A DNA stretch of 64,000 nt, from NCBI RefSeq assembly GCF_020037015.1, contig NZ_JAIQDE010000027.1, positions 1-64,000 on the forward strand, written 5' to 3'. Positions 8,114 through 16,824 of this stretch are shown piece after piece. Positions within the stretch are counted from its first letter, which is position 1. Each line of letters opens with the position of its first letter. The notes below the pieces were generated by a model. It worked only from the letters and a program-made list of their open reading frames with translations, was not told where the DNA came from and ran no database searches. A program made the position numbers and the translations under genes. The DNA comes from Corallococcus sp. AS-1-6 (GTDB lineage Bacteria; Myxococcota; Myxococcia; Myxococcales; Myxococcaceae).

Positions 8114-9565
8114 ATGTCGCTGCGAATCCCGACGGGAATCTCCACCCCGCGTCCCACGCCCGCGAATGCCGCCGCCCCCACCGCCGCGCCCGCGAACACC
8201 GCGGTGCCCGCCGGGGCGGACCTCCCCGTCAATGCGCCCGCGTCCCATGTCGTGGCGCCCACGGGGGGCAGTTGGAAGCGCTCCGCCACCAAGGAGGTGG
8301 CCATCTCCGACCTCCAGCAGAAGTTCGGCTGGACGGATGAGAGCTGGCAGGGGCGCCTGCTGCACGCGGCGGACGAGGGCGCTGACGGGAGCCGGGCCTC
8401 GAACGGCCAGGTGTCCGCGGCGGAGCTGGAGTCGTACCTCTCCGCGCCCGCGGACGCGCAGTTCCTCACGTCCACGGCGCTCCAGCAGCAGCGCGCGGCG
8501 CTCGACGCGAAGCTCCAGGGCGGCGCGCAGTCCGCGAAGGTGGACAGCTTCGACAGCCCCTGGCAGCAGTCCGTGGCGAAGCGCGCGGACCTCCTGGGCG
8601 GCAACGGCGACGGGGAACTCTCCGCGGACGAGCTGACGGCCTACATCAACGCGTCCAAGGCGAACCAGGCCAAGGGCACGGGCACGGCCGCGAACACGCA
8701 GTGGGTGCCCGACCAGCAGATGGCCGCCTTCCAGAGCCGCGTGGCGGAAGTGGCCGGCGAGGTGGATCCGCTCCAGGGCGTGGGCGGCAGCGGCGCGACG
8801 CCCGGCCTGAACATGGTGAAGGAGTACTCGCGCACACTGATGGACACGGACAAGAACGTGCCCACGTTCGTGAGCTACCTGCTGTCCGCGGCGGACGTGA
8901 AGGAGACGCCCGCGGACGTCAGCCGGCTGGACAGCACCTTCGTGCGCGACCCGGAGCTGAAGCAGGGCGGCGTGGTGGACTCCGACTACAACAACACCGG
9001 TTTCGACCGGGGGCACATGAAGCCGGCCGAGGACTCGCCCACGCAGGCGGCGATGAACGAGAGCCACTACATGAGCAACATCGCGCCCCAGCACGGCAAC
9101 CACAACCAGCAGGTGTGGCGCACGCTGGAGCGCGGCGTGTCCGAGATGGTGAAGGAGACCGGCGGCAAGGCCTACATCGTCACGGGCAACCTGTACCTGG
9201 ATGACAAGGGCAAGCCGCTGCCGCCGGAGTCCATCCAGACGACGGGCTCGAAGGCCGACCGGCAGATCGCGGTCCCCACGCACAACTTCAAGACGGTCCT
9301 GCTGGAGCTGCCCAACGGCAACCTGTCGATGTTCGCGTACATGGTGCCCAACGCGAAGGAGGGCCCGTCCAAGAAGGAGGACATCCTCCCGCTGCTCCAG
9401 CAGTCGCGCGTGCCGGTGGACCAGTTGGAAGGATTGCTGGGCCAGGACCTCTACGCGCAGTTGCCGAAGGGCGTGCAGGACAAGCTGGAGAAGGACACCT
9501 CCGCCGCGGGCGTCTTCCAGCAGCAGAGCCTCTACGAGTCCGCCACGCTGCTGCGCGCGCCCTGA
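8114..9565 (+). CDS. DNA/RNA non-specific endonuclease with EF-hand-like N-terminal repeats
   Basis: The C-terminal half of this 483-residue protein is a beta-beta-alpha-Me (NUC/Endonuclease_NS) nuclease, with FDRGHMKPAED (catalytic His near residue 301) and the metal-site helix containing NIAPQHGNHNQQVW. The N-terminal half starts with a Pro/Ala/Thr-rich tail and has two EF-hand-like calcium motifs: DEGADGSRASNGQVSAAELE near residues 90-110 and GNGDGELSADEL near 160-172. No Sec signal peptide is visible, so export, if any, would need another route. About 145 nt upstream are non-coding. The calcium dependence is inferred from the motifs. Confidence 0.88.
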   Translation: MSLRIPTGISTPRPTPANAAAPTAAPANTAVPAGADLPVNAPASHVVAPTGGSWKRSATKEVAISDLQQKFGWTDESWQGRLLHAADEGADGSRASNGQVSAAELESYLSAPADAQFLTSTALQQQRAALDAKLQGGAQSAKVDSFDSPWQQSVAKRADLLGGNGDGELSADELTAYINASKANQAKGTGTAANTQWVPDQQMAAFQSRVAEVAGEVDPLQGVGGSGATPGLNMVKEYSRTLMDTDKNVPTFVSYLLSAADVKETPADVSRLDSTFVRDPELKQGGVVDSDYNNTGFDRGHMKPAEDSPTQAAMNESHYMSNIAPQHGNHNQQVWRTLERGVSEMVKETGGKAYIVTGNLYLDDKGKPLPPESIQTTGSKADRQIAVPTHNFKTVLLELPNGNLSMFAYMVPNAKEGPSKKEDILPLLQQSRVPVDQLEGLLGQDLYAQLPKGVQDKLEKDTSAAGVFQQQSLYESATLLRAP

Positions 9566-9601
9566 GCCGTTGTCAGGGCCGCGGGGGCACGGGGAAGAGG
9601 C

Positions 9602-10285
9602 TCAGCGCCGCACGCGGTACCGGAGCCACACGATGCCGGAGTCGCGGCGCTCCACGTGGGTGAGCTCCAGCGCGGCGCCCGCGCCGGTGGAGCCCTGGGG
9701 GCGGTCGAAGACGGTCGGAGTGCCGGGCAGGCCATCGGCGGTGGGGTGCACGAGGAGGCTCACCTCGTCGATGAGGCCCGCGGCGAGGAACGCGCCATTG
9801 ATGCCGCCGCCGCCCTCCAGCAGCACGGTCTGGATGCCGAAGGTGTCTCCGAGCTTCTCCAGCACGTGGGCGAAGTCGATGTCCTGCGTGCCGCCGAAGA
9901 CATAGGAGACGCCACGCTCGCGCAGGTGGGCGAGGTGCGCGTCGGAGACGGACTCGGTGAGCACGACGACGAGGTGGTCCTCGTCGATGGCGCCGGACTC
10001 CCAGCTCAGCTTGCCGTGGGCATCCAGGGCGATGGCGTAGGACTCCGCGTCCTTGCGAGCGACGAAGTCCGTGCGGGGCAGGGGAGTAGCCGGAGCGGGC
10101 TTGAACACGGCGCCTTCCGCGGCGAAGTCCTCCATGGTGATGCGGCCGCACATCCAGGCGTCCGCGTCGAAGGTGTCGGCGGTGCGCTCGTATTCACCGC
10201 GCAGCGACGCCGGGTCGGGCCAGTGCTTGACGACGATGCGCCCGTCGATGGACGAGACCATGTGGCAGATGACGTGGGGCTTCAT
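9602..10285 (-). CDS. RibD C-terminal domain/dihydrofolate reductase-like protein
   Basis: This 227-residue protein begins MKPHVICHMVSSIDGRI and contains the LLEGGGGINGAFLAAGLIDEV motif typical of the RibD C-terminal (5-amino-6-ribosylamino-uracil reductase-like) domain. It would be an NADPH-dependent reductase of the DHFR superfamily. Standing alone, without the deaminase domain or other riboflavin genes nearby, its substrate is unknown. The ATG at 10285 is preferred; an upstream start at 10303 adds six residues. It converges with the nuclease gene, leaving only 36 nt between the stops. Confidence 0.85.
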   Translation of the reverse strand: MKPHVICHMVSSIDGRIVVKHWPDPASLRGEYERTADTFDADAWMCGRITMEDFAAEGAVFKPAPATPLPRTDFVARKDAESYAIALDAHGKLSWESGAIDEDHLVVVLTESVSDAHLAHLRERGVSYVFGGTQDIDFAHVLEKLGDTFGIQTVLLEGGGGINGAFLAAGLIDEVSLLVHPTADGLPGTPTVFDRPQGSTGAGAALELTHVERRDSGIVWLRYRVRR

Positions 10286-10384
10286 CGGGAGGCTCCGGAG
10301 CACGGGCGGAGCGCGGATGGTTCCTGAGGCGCCAAGGCCTGTCGAACCGATTCCGCGCCGGTCCGTTCACAATCCCGCGAGCCG

Positions 10385-10621
10385 CTACTGCGTCGCGCCG
10401 GGGTCGTCGGAGGCCTCGGCGGTGGAGGGCTTCTCCTCCTCCGCCTTGGGGGCTTCGAGGGGAGGGGACTCTGACTTGCCCACCTGGATGACCACGGGCC
10501 TGGAGACAGCGGGCGCGGCGGAGAACCGGCTCCTGGGCGTCGTGCCGACTCCCACGTAGGAACAGCCAGCCAGGGCGAACAGCGGGACAGCGGCAATCAG
10601 TCGGCGCATGAACGCATTCAA
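10385..10621 (-). CDS. Small lipoprotein of unknown function
   Basis: This 78-residue protein has an Arg-rich n-region, a hydrophobic core and the lipobox LAGC (Cys19), followed by a Pro/Glu/Ala-rich, probably disordered tail. A second ATG at 10609 would give a more compact signal peptide. No family is recognised. It sits 37 nt downstream of the lipocalin-like gene on the same strand and may be the last gene of that operon. Confidence 0.65.
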   Translation of the reverse strand: MNAFMRRLIAAVPLFALAGCSYVGVGTTPRSRFSAAPAVSRPVVIQVGKSESPPLEAPKAEEEKPSTAEASDDPGATQ

Positions 10622-10658
10622 GCGGACGTGCGTGTGGGAGGTCCAGCCACGGAGGTGT

Positions 10659-11147
10659 TCAGCCGGTGGCCGTCGTTCGGGTGAACTCCATCACCCAGTT
10701 GGTCTCCCAGGTCTCTCCGTCGAGCGAGAAGGCCTGCTCCCACCGGGCCCGGTCGTTGCCCAGGCGGGTCCAATTGAACATGACCTGGACCGGGTGGCCT
10801 CCTTCGGTGTCCTCGCCGTAGAAGCGGCCGTGGTCGCCGGTGAAGCCTCCGTGCACGGGGGGCTGGAGCACCGCGTGGCGGCTGTCGATCCAGTGGATGG
10901 ACCAGCGGCGCTCGCGCACGTCGAACAGGCGCAGCGCCATGCCGGAGAAGCCCCGCTCGAAGACGGTCTCCTCGACGTTGGACAGGCCGCCCAGGTGGGG
11001 TTGGCAGCGCATCCTGGACGTGAACACGTCCCAGTCGTCGCTGCCTGTCAGCCGTTGCTGGAGCTTCCGGTTCACGCACGTCCATTCGCCCATGAGGAAG
11101 TCGAAGTCGTGCACGTCGCCCGTGGGCAAGGGGGGAAGGGGCTTCAT
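10659..11147 (-). CDS. DUF1579/lipocalin-like protein of unknown function
   Basis: This 162-residue protein starts with DFDFLMGEWTCVNRKL, the opening of the DUF1579 and THAP4-like beta-barrel families. It continues with evenly spaced aromatic residues (RWSIHWIDSR, VMFNWTR, WETNWVMEF) as in a small ligand-binding barrel. It begins 13 nt after the end of the NIPSNAP gene on the same strand, so the two form an operon facing away from the MocR regulator. Ligand and function are unknown. Confidence 0.72.
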   Translation of the reverse strand: MKPLPPLPTGDVHDFDFLMGEWTCVNRKLQQRLTGSDDWDVFTSRMRCQPHLGGLSNVEETVFERGFSGMALRLFDVRERRWSIHWIDSRHAVLQPPVHGGFTGDHGRFYGEDTEGGHPVQVMFNWTRLGNDRARWEQAFSLDGETWETNWVMEFTRTTATG

Positions 11148-11160
11148 GGTGCGGGTCCTT

Positions 11161-11787
11161 TCAGCGCAGCTCGGAGCGCGCGGTGGGGGACAGCGTCAGG
11201 TGTTCAACCGGCGCGCTCAGCCACGGTTGGAGTGGCTCCGACCAGTTCTTCGCGGTGGCCCGGCGTCGTAGGTGTTCGCGGTGGCGCGCCGCATCCGGGA
11301 ACACGGTGAGCCACGCGAAGACGTGCTCGCCCGTGCGTACGGGCAGGGCCGGGAACGTGTTCTCCGCGGGAGCCTTCAGGTAGCAGACCGTCACCACCAC
11401 CCGGGAATCCGGACGCGTGTCCGTCTCCGGCGCGGGTCGAGGCGTGCCTGGATGCGCGAGGCCCGTGTCCGAGCGCACCGGCCTCAGGAGCAGGACGTTG
11501 TCGGAGTCCTGCATGGTCACGTTCGCGGCGCTCCGGTGCTCCTTCCACACCGGGCTGCCGTAGAACGCGCTCAGCGCCTCGCGCCGTGAGGCCATGTCGC
11601 GGAAGCCTCGCAGCCACACGAACCGGTCCGGACGGTCCTCGTCGCGGAACTGACCGATGAGGTGCATGCCGGTGGCTTCCTGCGACTCGATGAAGGCCCG
11701 GTCGAACAGCGAGATGAGGACGTCCCGCTGACCGGGATGCAGCGTGTACTGGCGCAGTTCGAGGACTGAGCAACAAGAGGACGGCAT
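11161..11787 (-). CDS. NIPSNAP family protein
   Basis: The protein has 208 residues from the ATG at 11787. It begins with LELRQYTLHPGQRDVLISLF, the start of the NIPSNAP dimeric alpha/beta-barrel domain, and continues with GQFRDEDRPDRFVWLRGF and a second, weaker half near the C-terminus. A start at 11820 is also possible. The gene is divergent from a MocR-type regulator with a gap of about 57 nt, and it is followed closely by a lipocalin-like gene. That layout suggests the regulator controls this two-gene operon. The biochemical role of bacterial NIPSNAP proteins is mostly unknown. Confidence 0.82.
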   Translation of the reverse strand: MPSSCCSVLELRQYTLHPGQRDVLISLFDRAFIESQEATGMHLIGQFRDEDRPDRFVWLRGFRDMASRREALSAFYGSPVWKEHRSAANVTMQDSDNVLLLRPVRSDTGLAHPGTPRPAPETDTRPDSRVVVTVCYLKAPAENTFPALPVRTGEHVFAWLTVFPDAARHREHLRRRATAKNWSEPLQPWLSAPVEHLTLSPTARSELR

Positions 11788-11844
11788 GAGGGGCTTCCGG
11801 GGTGCGGGGGCGGAGGCCATCCTTGCCAGGGAACTGGTAGGGTC

Positions 11845-13506
11845 ATGAAGACCACTTCCGCCAGAATCGGCCATACCAGTTTGAAGACCTCCCACGGCGT
11901 CGCCTCCTCGCTCCTCCTGCGGCTCGATTCGCGGAGTCCCACGCCGCTCCATGAGCAGCTCTTCGAGGGGATTCGTGCGCGCATCCTCGCGGGGGCGCTG
12001 GCACCCGGGCTGCGGCTGCCGTCCTCTCGTCAGCTCGCCACCGAGCTGGAGGTGGCCCGCAGCACCGTCCTCCAGGCGCTGGACGCGCTCACGGCGGAGG
12101 GCTACCTCGTGGCCCGTGCGGGCTCCTGCACGCGCGTCGCGCCCGAGCTGCCCATCCTCGCCGGGGACCGGAGCCGTGAGCCCGCGCTCCCTGCTGCCTC
12201 ACGCACGTCGCTCACAGGGGAGCGGGTCCTGGGCAGGGGGCCCGGTGCTTCACGCGGGTCCCGCTTCTCCACTGCCGCACAGACGCCAGGCTCCGTGGCG
12301 CGGAGGCAGGGTGCCTCGCGAGGGCCTCGACTTGCTGCCTCCGTGCGGACGCTGAAGTTCACACCTGTGGGGGCTCCGCGCCTCGGGGCCGCGCCTCGCG
12401 CGTTCCGGCCCGGTGTGCCCGCGCTGGACCTGTTCCCCACCGCGCTCTGGGCCCGCACGGTGTCTCGCGTCCATGCTCGCGCGAGCACGGGCCTGCTCGA
12501 TGGCGGTGACCCTTCAGGCCATGCGCCGCTGCGTGAAGCCATCGCCACCCATGTGTCCGTGTCGCGGGGCGTGCGCTGCTCCCCGGAGCAGGTCTTCATC
12601 ACGGCCGGCACCCAGCAGGCCTTCGATGAAGTGCTCCGGCTCGCGCTGAACCCGGGGGACCCCGTCTGGGTGGAGGACCCGGGCTATCCCGGCGTCCGTC
12701 GCGCCGTGCTCTCCGCCGGAGGCCGTCCGGTGCCCATCCCCGTGGATGGAGACGGACTCGACGTGGGTGTGGGCCTGACTCGCGCGCCTCGGGCCCGGGT
12801 CGCGCTGGTGGCGCCTTCGCACCAATACCCGCTGGGCGTCACGCTGAGCCTGGCGCGACGCATGGCGCTGCTCCAGTGGGCCGAACGCACCCGCTCGCTG
12901 ATCATCGAGGACGATTACGACAGCGTGTTCCGCCACCGCGGCCGCCCCCTCACCGCGCTCCAGGGACTCGATGACGCCGGCTGCGTGGTCTACGTGGGCA
13001 CGTTCAGCAAGTCGATGTTCCCCGGCCTGCGCCTGGGCTTCCTCGTCGTGCCGCCCTCGCTCGTGGACGTCTTCTCCGCCTCGCGCGCCGCCGCGCCCGC
13101 GCCCGCCTCCACGCTGGAGCAGGCCGCGCTCGCCGTGTTCCTCGCGGAGGGCCACTTCGCCCGCCACCTGCGCCGCATGCGCGCGGCCTATCGCGAGCGC
13201 GGTGAGGCCCTGCTCGATGCCCTGAACGCCGACTGCTCGGGCCTCCTCACGCCCCGCCCCTGTGACACCGGCATGCAGGTGTGCGCGTCCCTGGCCACGC
13301 CGCTGTCCGACCTGCGCGTCCGAGATGAAGCCGCCCGGCGGGGCGTGGAGGTCGCCGCCCTCTCCGACTACTTCCTCGGCAGACGCCGCGAGTCCGGCCT
13401 CATCTTCGGCTTCGGCGGCGTGCGCCCGGAAGGCATGCGCGCCGGGACGCGGACCCTGGCCCAGGCACTCGAAGCCGCGCGCCGCGGCCGCCGTCCTTCC
13501 CGATAG
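11845..13506 (+). CDS. MocR/PdxR-type GntR regulator with aminotransferase domain
   Basis: In this 553-residue fusion, residues ~25-100 form a GntR winged helix (TPLHEQLFEGIRARILAGAL, LPSSRQLATELEVARST). Residues ~190-550 form a fold-type I aminotransferase domain with the PLP lysine in GTFSKSMFPGLRLGF and the IIEDDYDSVFRH motif. Such proteins sense pyridoxal phosphate or an amino-containing effector. The linker between the domains, residues ~105-190, is unusually long and Arg/Ser/Ala-rich. It is divergent from the NIPSNAP operon, its most likely target, and may also control itself through the shared 57-nt region. Confidence 0.92.
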   Translation: MKTTSARIGHTSLKTSHGVASSLLLRLDSRSPTPLHEQLFEGIRARILAGALAPGLRLPSSRQLATELEVARSTVLQALDALTAEGYLVARAGSCTRVAPELPILAGDRSREPALPAASRTSLTGERVLGRGPGASRGSRFSTAAQTPGSVARRQGASRGPRLAASVRTLKFTPVGAPRLGAAPRAFRPGVPALDLFPTALWARTVSRVHARASTGLLDGGDPSGHAPLREAIATHVSVSRGVRCSPEQVFITAGTQQAFDEVLRLALNPGDPVWVEDPGYPGVRRAVLSAGGRPVPIPVDGDGLDVGVGLTRAPRARVALVAPSHQYPLGVTLSLARRMALLQWAERTRSLIIEDDYDSVFRHRGRPLTALQGLDDAGCVVYVGTFSKSMFPGLRLGFLVVPPSLVDVFSASRAAAPAPASTLEQAALAVFLAEGHFARHLRRMRAAYRERGEALLDALNADCSGLLTPRPCDTGMQVCASLATPLSDLRVRDEAARRGVEVAALSDYFLGRRRESGLIFGFGGVRPEGMRAGTRTLAQALEAARRGRRPSR

Positions 13507-13639
13507 GACCTCCCCGATGAGCGACGGCCTGCCCTGAACACGATGCCGGGCAGGCGGGACACGTGGCGGGTGTGTGCCCTTGCCATCGCTCCGCTCCACG
13601 GACATCCCTTCCTGGACACAGGCCGTCTACGATGGCGCC

Positions 13640-14215
13640 ATGGCCTGGCGCTCCCTCGTCCTCTCACTGTTGCTGCTGTCCGCATGCGGTCAGCGACGCA
13701 GCGACCCCGCGCGCGTGGCGGAGGACCTGATGCGCCCCGCGCCCGTGGGCGCCTTCGCCGCGGGCACCCCTCCGGTCTCCTCGGAGGACTGCACGGTGCG
13801 CACGGCGAAGCAGTGCTTCGACCAGGCGCTCACGCTGCTGGCCACGAACGCGCGAGGCCCGGAGCGGCTGCGCGCGCTGTCGCTGATGGGCAAGGCCTGT
13901 GACGGACAGGTGAAGGACGCCTGCTCCTGGCTGTCCCAGCACGTGAAGGAGCCCCGGCGCGTGCGCGGCGGTCCTCCGGACGACCCCGTGTTCCAGGAGG
14001 CCTTCGAGCACTGGCGCGAAGGCCGCAAGCACCACGTGCGCGTGACGTGCCGGCTGGTGCAGGGCGGCGTGCCCCAGCAGTGCGAGGTGCGGGAAGCGAC
14101 GTTGCCGCCGGACCTGCTGGCGCAGGCGCTCGCCAGCATCCAGGCTTCGCGCTACGTGCTGCCCACCCTCGACGGAGAGCCCTTCGAATGCGACTGGACC
14201 ATCGTCATCAAGTGA
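13640..14215 (+). CDS. Lipoprotein of unknown function
   Basis: This 191-residue protein has signal peptide MAWRSLVLSLLLLSAC ending in a lipobox Cys. The mature part has two Cys-containing stretches (SEDCTVRTAKQCFDQAL and KACDGQVKDACSWL) resembling Sel1-like helical pairs, and a C-terminal domain with RVTCRLVQGGVPQQCEVRE that looks like a TonB C-terminal or periplasmic beta module. The ATG at 13640 is preferred over 13574 because it starts directly at the signal peptide. It overlaps the next gene by 4 nt (GTGA), so the two are translationally coupled. Confidence 0.75.
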   Translation: MAWRSLVLSLLLLSACGQRRSDPARVAEDLMRPAPVGAFAAGTPPVSSEDCTVRTAKQCFDQALTLLATNARGPERLRALSLMGKACDGQVKDACSWLSQHVKEPRRVRGGPPDDPVFQEAFEHWREGRKHHVRVTCRLVQGGVPQQCEVREATLPPDLLAQALASIQASRYVLPTLDGEPFECDWTIVIK

Positions 14216-15273
14216 CGCGGCTCTGGCCCGCGCTGGCCCTGTCGCTGTTCACGGGCTGCTTCGCCGGCACCGTGCACCGGGGCCCGGTGACGGACCACTT
14301 CGACGGAGCGTCCTTCCAGAACATCGGCGACGCGCCGAAGCTGTCCCCGCTCACGCTGATAGGGGCCGTGATGGAGGAGCGGCGCGGCCCCTGGCGCGAC
14401 TACGCGGAGGAGCCCTCGGGCCCGAAGCCGCCGGAGCGCGTGGGCCCGGGCGGGCTGCGCGTGACGTTCATCAACCACGCCACGGTGCTGCTCCAGGCGG
14501 ACGGGGTGAACGTGCTGACGGACCCCATCTATTCGGAGCGGGCGAGCCCCGTGTCCTTCGTGGGCCCCAAGCGCGTGCGGCCCCCGGGCATCCGCTTCGA
14601 GGACCTGCCGCCCATCGACGTCGTGGTGGTGAGCCACAACCACTACGACCACCTGGACCTGCCCACGCTGCGGCGGCTGGAGGCCGCGCACCACCCGCTC
14701 TTCCTCGTGGGCCTGGGCAACCGCGAGCTGCTCCTGGACGAGGGCTTCCAGCGCGTGGAGGAGCTGGACTGGTGGCAGTCCGCGAAGAGGGGTCCCCAGG
14801 GATTGAAGGTCTGGGCGGTGCCCGCGCAGCACCGCTCGAACCGGGGGCTGACGGACCAGGAGGAGACGCTGTGGGCGGGCTACGTGCTGGAGACGTCCGG
14901 CGGCCCGGTGCTCTTCGCGGGCGACACGGGCCTGGGGCCGCACTTCGACCGCATCGCGGAGCGCTTCGGGCCCATGCGCCTGTCGGTGCTACCCATCGGG
15001 GCGTTCCGTCCGCGCGTCCTGCACCCGGTGCACATGGGGCCGGAGGACGCGCTGAAGGCGCACCACGTGCTGCGCTCAGGGACGTCCGTGGCGATGCACT
15101 ACGGCACCTTCCCCATGGCGTGGGACGGCCAGGACGAAGCGAAGTACCTGCTCCTGCGGTTGCTGCTGAAGGAAGAGGTGCGGCCGCGCTTCTGGGCGCT
15201 CGGCTTCGGCGAGGGCCGGGACGTGCCGCCGCTGGCGCCGGGCCATGAAGGGCGTGCCGATGCCGGACGCTGA
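14212..15273 (+). CDS. Lipoprotein-anchored metallo-beta-lactamase-fold hydrolase (NAPE-PLD-like)
   Basis: This 353-residue protein starts at a GTG overlapping the preceding stop and has a signal peptide with lipobox LFTGC. The MBL fold is clear from FINHATVLLQADGVNVLTDP and the metal motif SHNHYDHLD (His142, His144, Asp146, His147), with later ligands in LFAGDTGLGPHFD and the HPVHMGPEDAL segment. This arrangement is typical of the NAPE-hydrolysing phospholipase D/RomA-like branch of the superfamily. I expect it to act on a phospholipid or related substrate at the envelope; the exact substrate is not shown by the sequence. Confidence 0.85.
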   Translation: MTRLWPALALSLFTGCFAGTVHRGPVTDHFDGASFQNIGDAPKLSPLTLIGAVMEERRGPWRDYAEEPSGPKPPERVGPGGLRVTFINHATVLLQADGVNVLTDPIYSERASPVSFVGPKRVRPPGIRFEDLPPIDVVVVSHNHYDHLDLPTLRRLEAAHHPLFLVGLGNRELLLDEGFQRVEELDWWQSAKRGPQGLKVWAVPAQHRSNRGLTDQEETLWAGYVLETSGGPVLFAGDTGLGPHFDRIAERFGPMRLSVLPIGAFRPRVLHPVHMGPEDALKAHHVLRSGTSVAMHYGTFPMAWDGQDEAKYLLLRLLLKEEVRPRFWALGFGEGRDVPPLAPGHEGRADAGR

Positions 15274-16189
15274 AGGCGCGGTGCCACCGGAGGTGGAGGC
15301 GAAGGAGAAGATGGACCGGGCGCGCGCGTACCTCCGCGCGGGCGAGGAGCTGGAGGCGGCGATCGCGCTCTGTGACGAGGTGTACCGGCGCTTCACGCTG
15401 TCGAAGGTGCCGGCGCTCCAGCTCCAGGTGGCGCGGGCGCTGGGGCTGCGAGGCGCGGCGATGGGAGAGCTGGAGCGGCTCCCCGAGGCGCTGGTCCACT
15501 TCGACGAGGTGGAGCGCCGCTTCTGGAGTCCGCGCCGGCCCGAGCTCTGGGAGGGGGTGGCGTGGGGGATGCTGTACCGGGCCCGCGTGCTGCTGGACCT
15601 GAACAAGGAGGGCATGTGCACGAACTGGCTGGAGCGGATGTTGAGCCGCTTCGGGGCGGTCGCGCAGCGGCCCGACCTGCGCGTCCCGGTGGAGATGGCG
15701 CGGACGGCGATGCTCGTCGCGCACAACATGGGGCAGCGGTTCGAGGAGGCCCTGAGCCAGTCCGAGCTGCTCCTGAAGGGATACGACGGGAGCACCGCCC
15801 CGTTCCTGGTGGAGCAGACGGCGGTGACCCTGGTGCAGCGGGCCTTCGCGCTCCAGGGGTTGGGGCACGTGGACGAAGCGCTGGAGGCGTTCGACGAGGT
15901 GGACGTGCGCTACTGCGAGTCGACGGACCCCAGGATGCGCACCGTGGTCTCCACCGCGCTCATGGGGCGGGCCATCGTGTTGCTCCAGGAGGAGTTCCTC
16001 CCGGAGGCGCTGGGCGCGATCGACGCCATCCTCGAGTACGCGGGCCCGAGCCCGGAGCGGCGCCTGATGGAGCCCGTGAACTTCGCGAAGTTCCACCGCG
16101 AGGTCGTCGAGCGCGAGCTGCAGCTCGAACGCGAGCGGGCCGCGCGCAGGCCGAAGCCTCCACCCCTGGCGAAGCCGAAGCCGCGCTAA
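15260..16189 (+). CDS. Tetratricopeptide-repeat protein
   Basis: The protein has about 309 residues and consists of repeated helical pairs, for example ARAYLRAGEELEAAIALCDE, EALVHFDEVERRF and ALQGLGHVDEALEAFDEVD. These match TPR-type scaffolds throughout, with a basic Lys/Pro-rich tail. No signal peptide is seen. The ATG at 15260 has an AAGG-like ribosome site; a start at 15245 is also possible. It overlaps the end of the MBL gene, so the three genes from 13640 probably form one operon. The partner of the scaffold is unknown. Confidence 0.78.
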   Translation: MPDAEGAVPPEVEAKEKMDRARAYLRAGEELEAAIALCDEVYRRFTLSKVPALQLQVARALGLRGAAMGELERLPEALVHFDEVERRFWSPRRPELWEGVAWGMLYRARVLLDLNKEGMCTNWLERMLSRFGAVAQRPDLRVPVEMARTAMLVAHNMGQRFEEALSQSELLLKGYDGSTAPFLVEQTAVTLVQRAFALQGLGHVDEALEAFDEVDVRYCESTDPRMRTVVSTALMGRAIVLLQEEFLPEALGAIDAILEYAGPSPERRLMEPVNFAKFHREVVERELQLERERAARRPKPPPLAKPKPR

Positions 16190-16773
16190 CCCGGAGGCGG
16201 AAGGGACTTCCAGAGCCAGCCCAGCCGCAGGTCCCGCTCCTCGAAGGGCGGAGCGCGGATGAGGTCGTCGGACTCACCGTAGACGCCCATCTCCAACCAG
16301 CGCCCGTCCCGCAGCTCGCTCACGGTGAGCGTGCGCGAGTCCAGGTCCACGAACCACAGGTGCTGGATGCCGATGCGCGCGTAGAACGGCCGCTTGATGC
16401 GCGTGTCGTAGGCCCGCGTGGTCGGCGACAGGATTTCGCAGGCCCAGTCAGGAACATCCGTCCATTGGCCCTTGGGAAGGGTGGGCACCCGTTCGCGCCG
16501 CCATCCCGCGAGGTCGGGGATGAACTCCGGTGAACCGCCCACCCGGATGCCGGGCTCGGTCATGATCCACCAACCACCTGGCTCCACACCGCTCAACTGG
16601 AGTGCATCATCCAGCTCACGGTGAAGCCTGTACTCGAAATGGCCATGCGCGGCACGCGGCCGTGCATGCGTATACAGCGTCCCATCGATGATCTCGCCCA
16701 CCACGCCCTCGGGCAGGGCCTCGATGTCAGCGAAGGTCGCCGGACCTTCGAGTGGTTTCGCGCCATAGGCCAT
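16186..16773 (-). CDS. Uma2 family (DUF820) putative endonuclease
   Basis: This 195-residue protein has the Uma2/DUF820 PD-(D/E)XK core. EIIDGTLYTHARPR is near the start, followed by PEFIPDLAGW (metal Asp), WACEILSPTTRAYD (Glu of the catalytic core) and RIKRPFYARIGIQHLWFVD. The family is abundant in cyanobacteria and myxobacteria, but its biological role is poorly known. The gene converges with the TPR gene and overlaps its stop by 4 nt. No partner gene is evident. Confidence 0.88.
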   Translation of the reverse strand: MAYGAKPLEGPATFADIEALPEGVVGEIIDGTLYTHARPRAAHGHFEYRLHRELDDALQLSGVEPGGWWIMTEPGIRVGGSPEFIPDLAGWRRERVPTLPKGQWTDVPDWACEILSPTTRAYDTRIKRPFYARIGIQHLWFVDLDSRTLTVSELRDGRWLEMGVYGESDDLIRAPPFEERDLRLGWLWKSLPPPG

Positions 16774-16824
16774 GCCTGGAGTGTGGAGTTACCTCCACCG
16801 TCTGACAAGCAGGCGCCGGGACCG

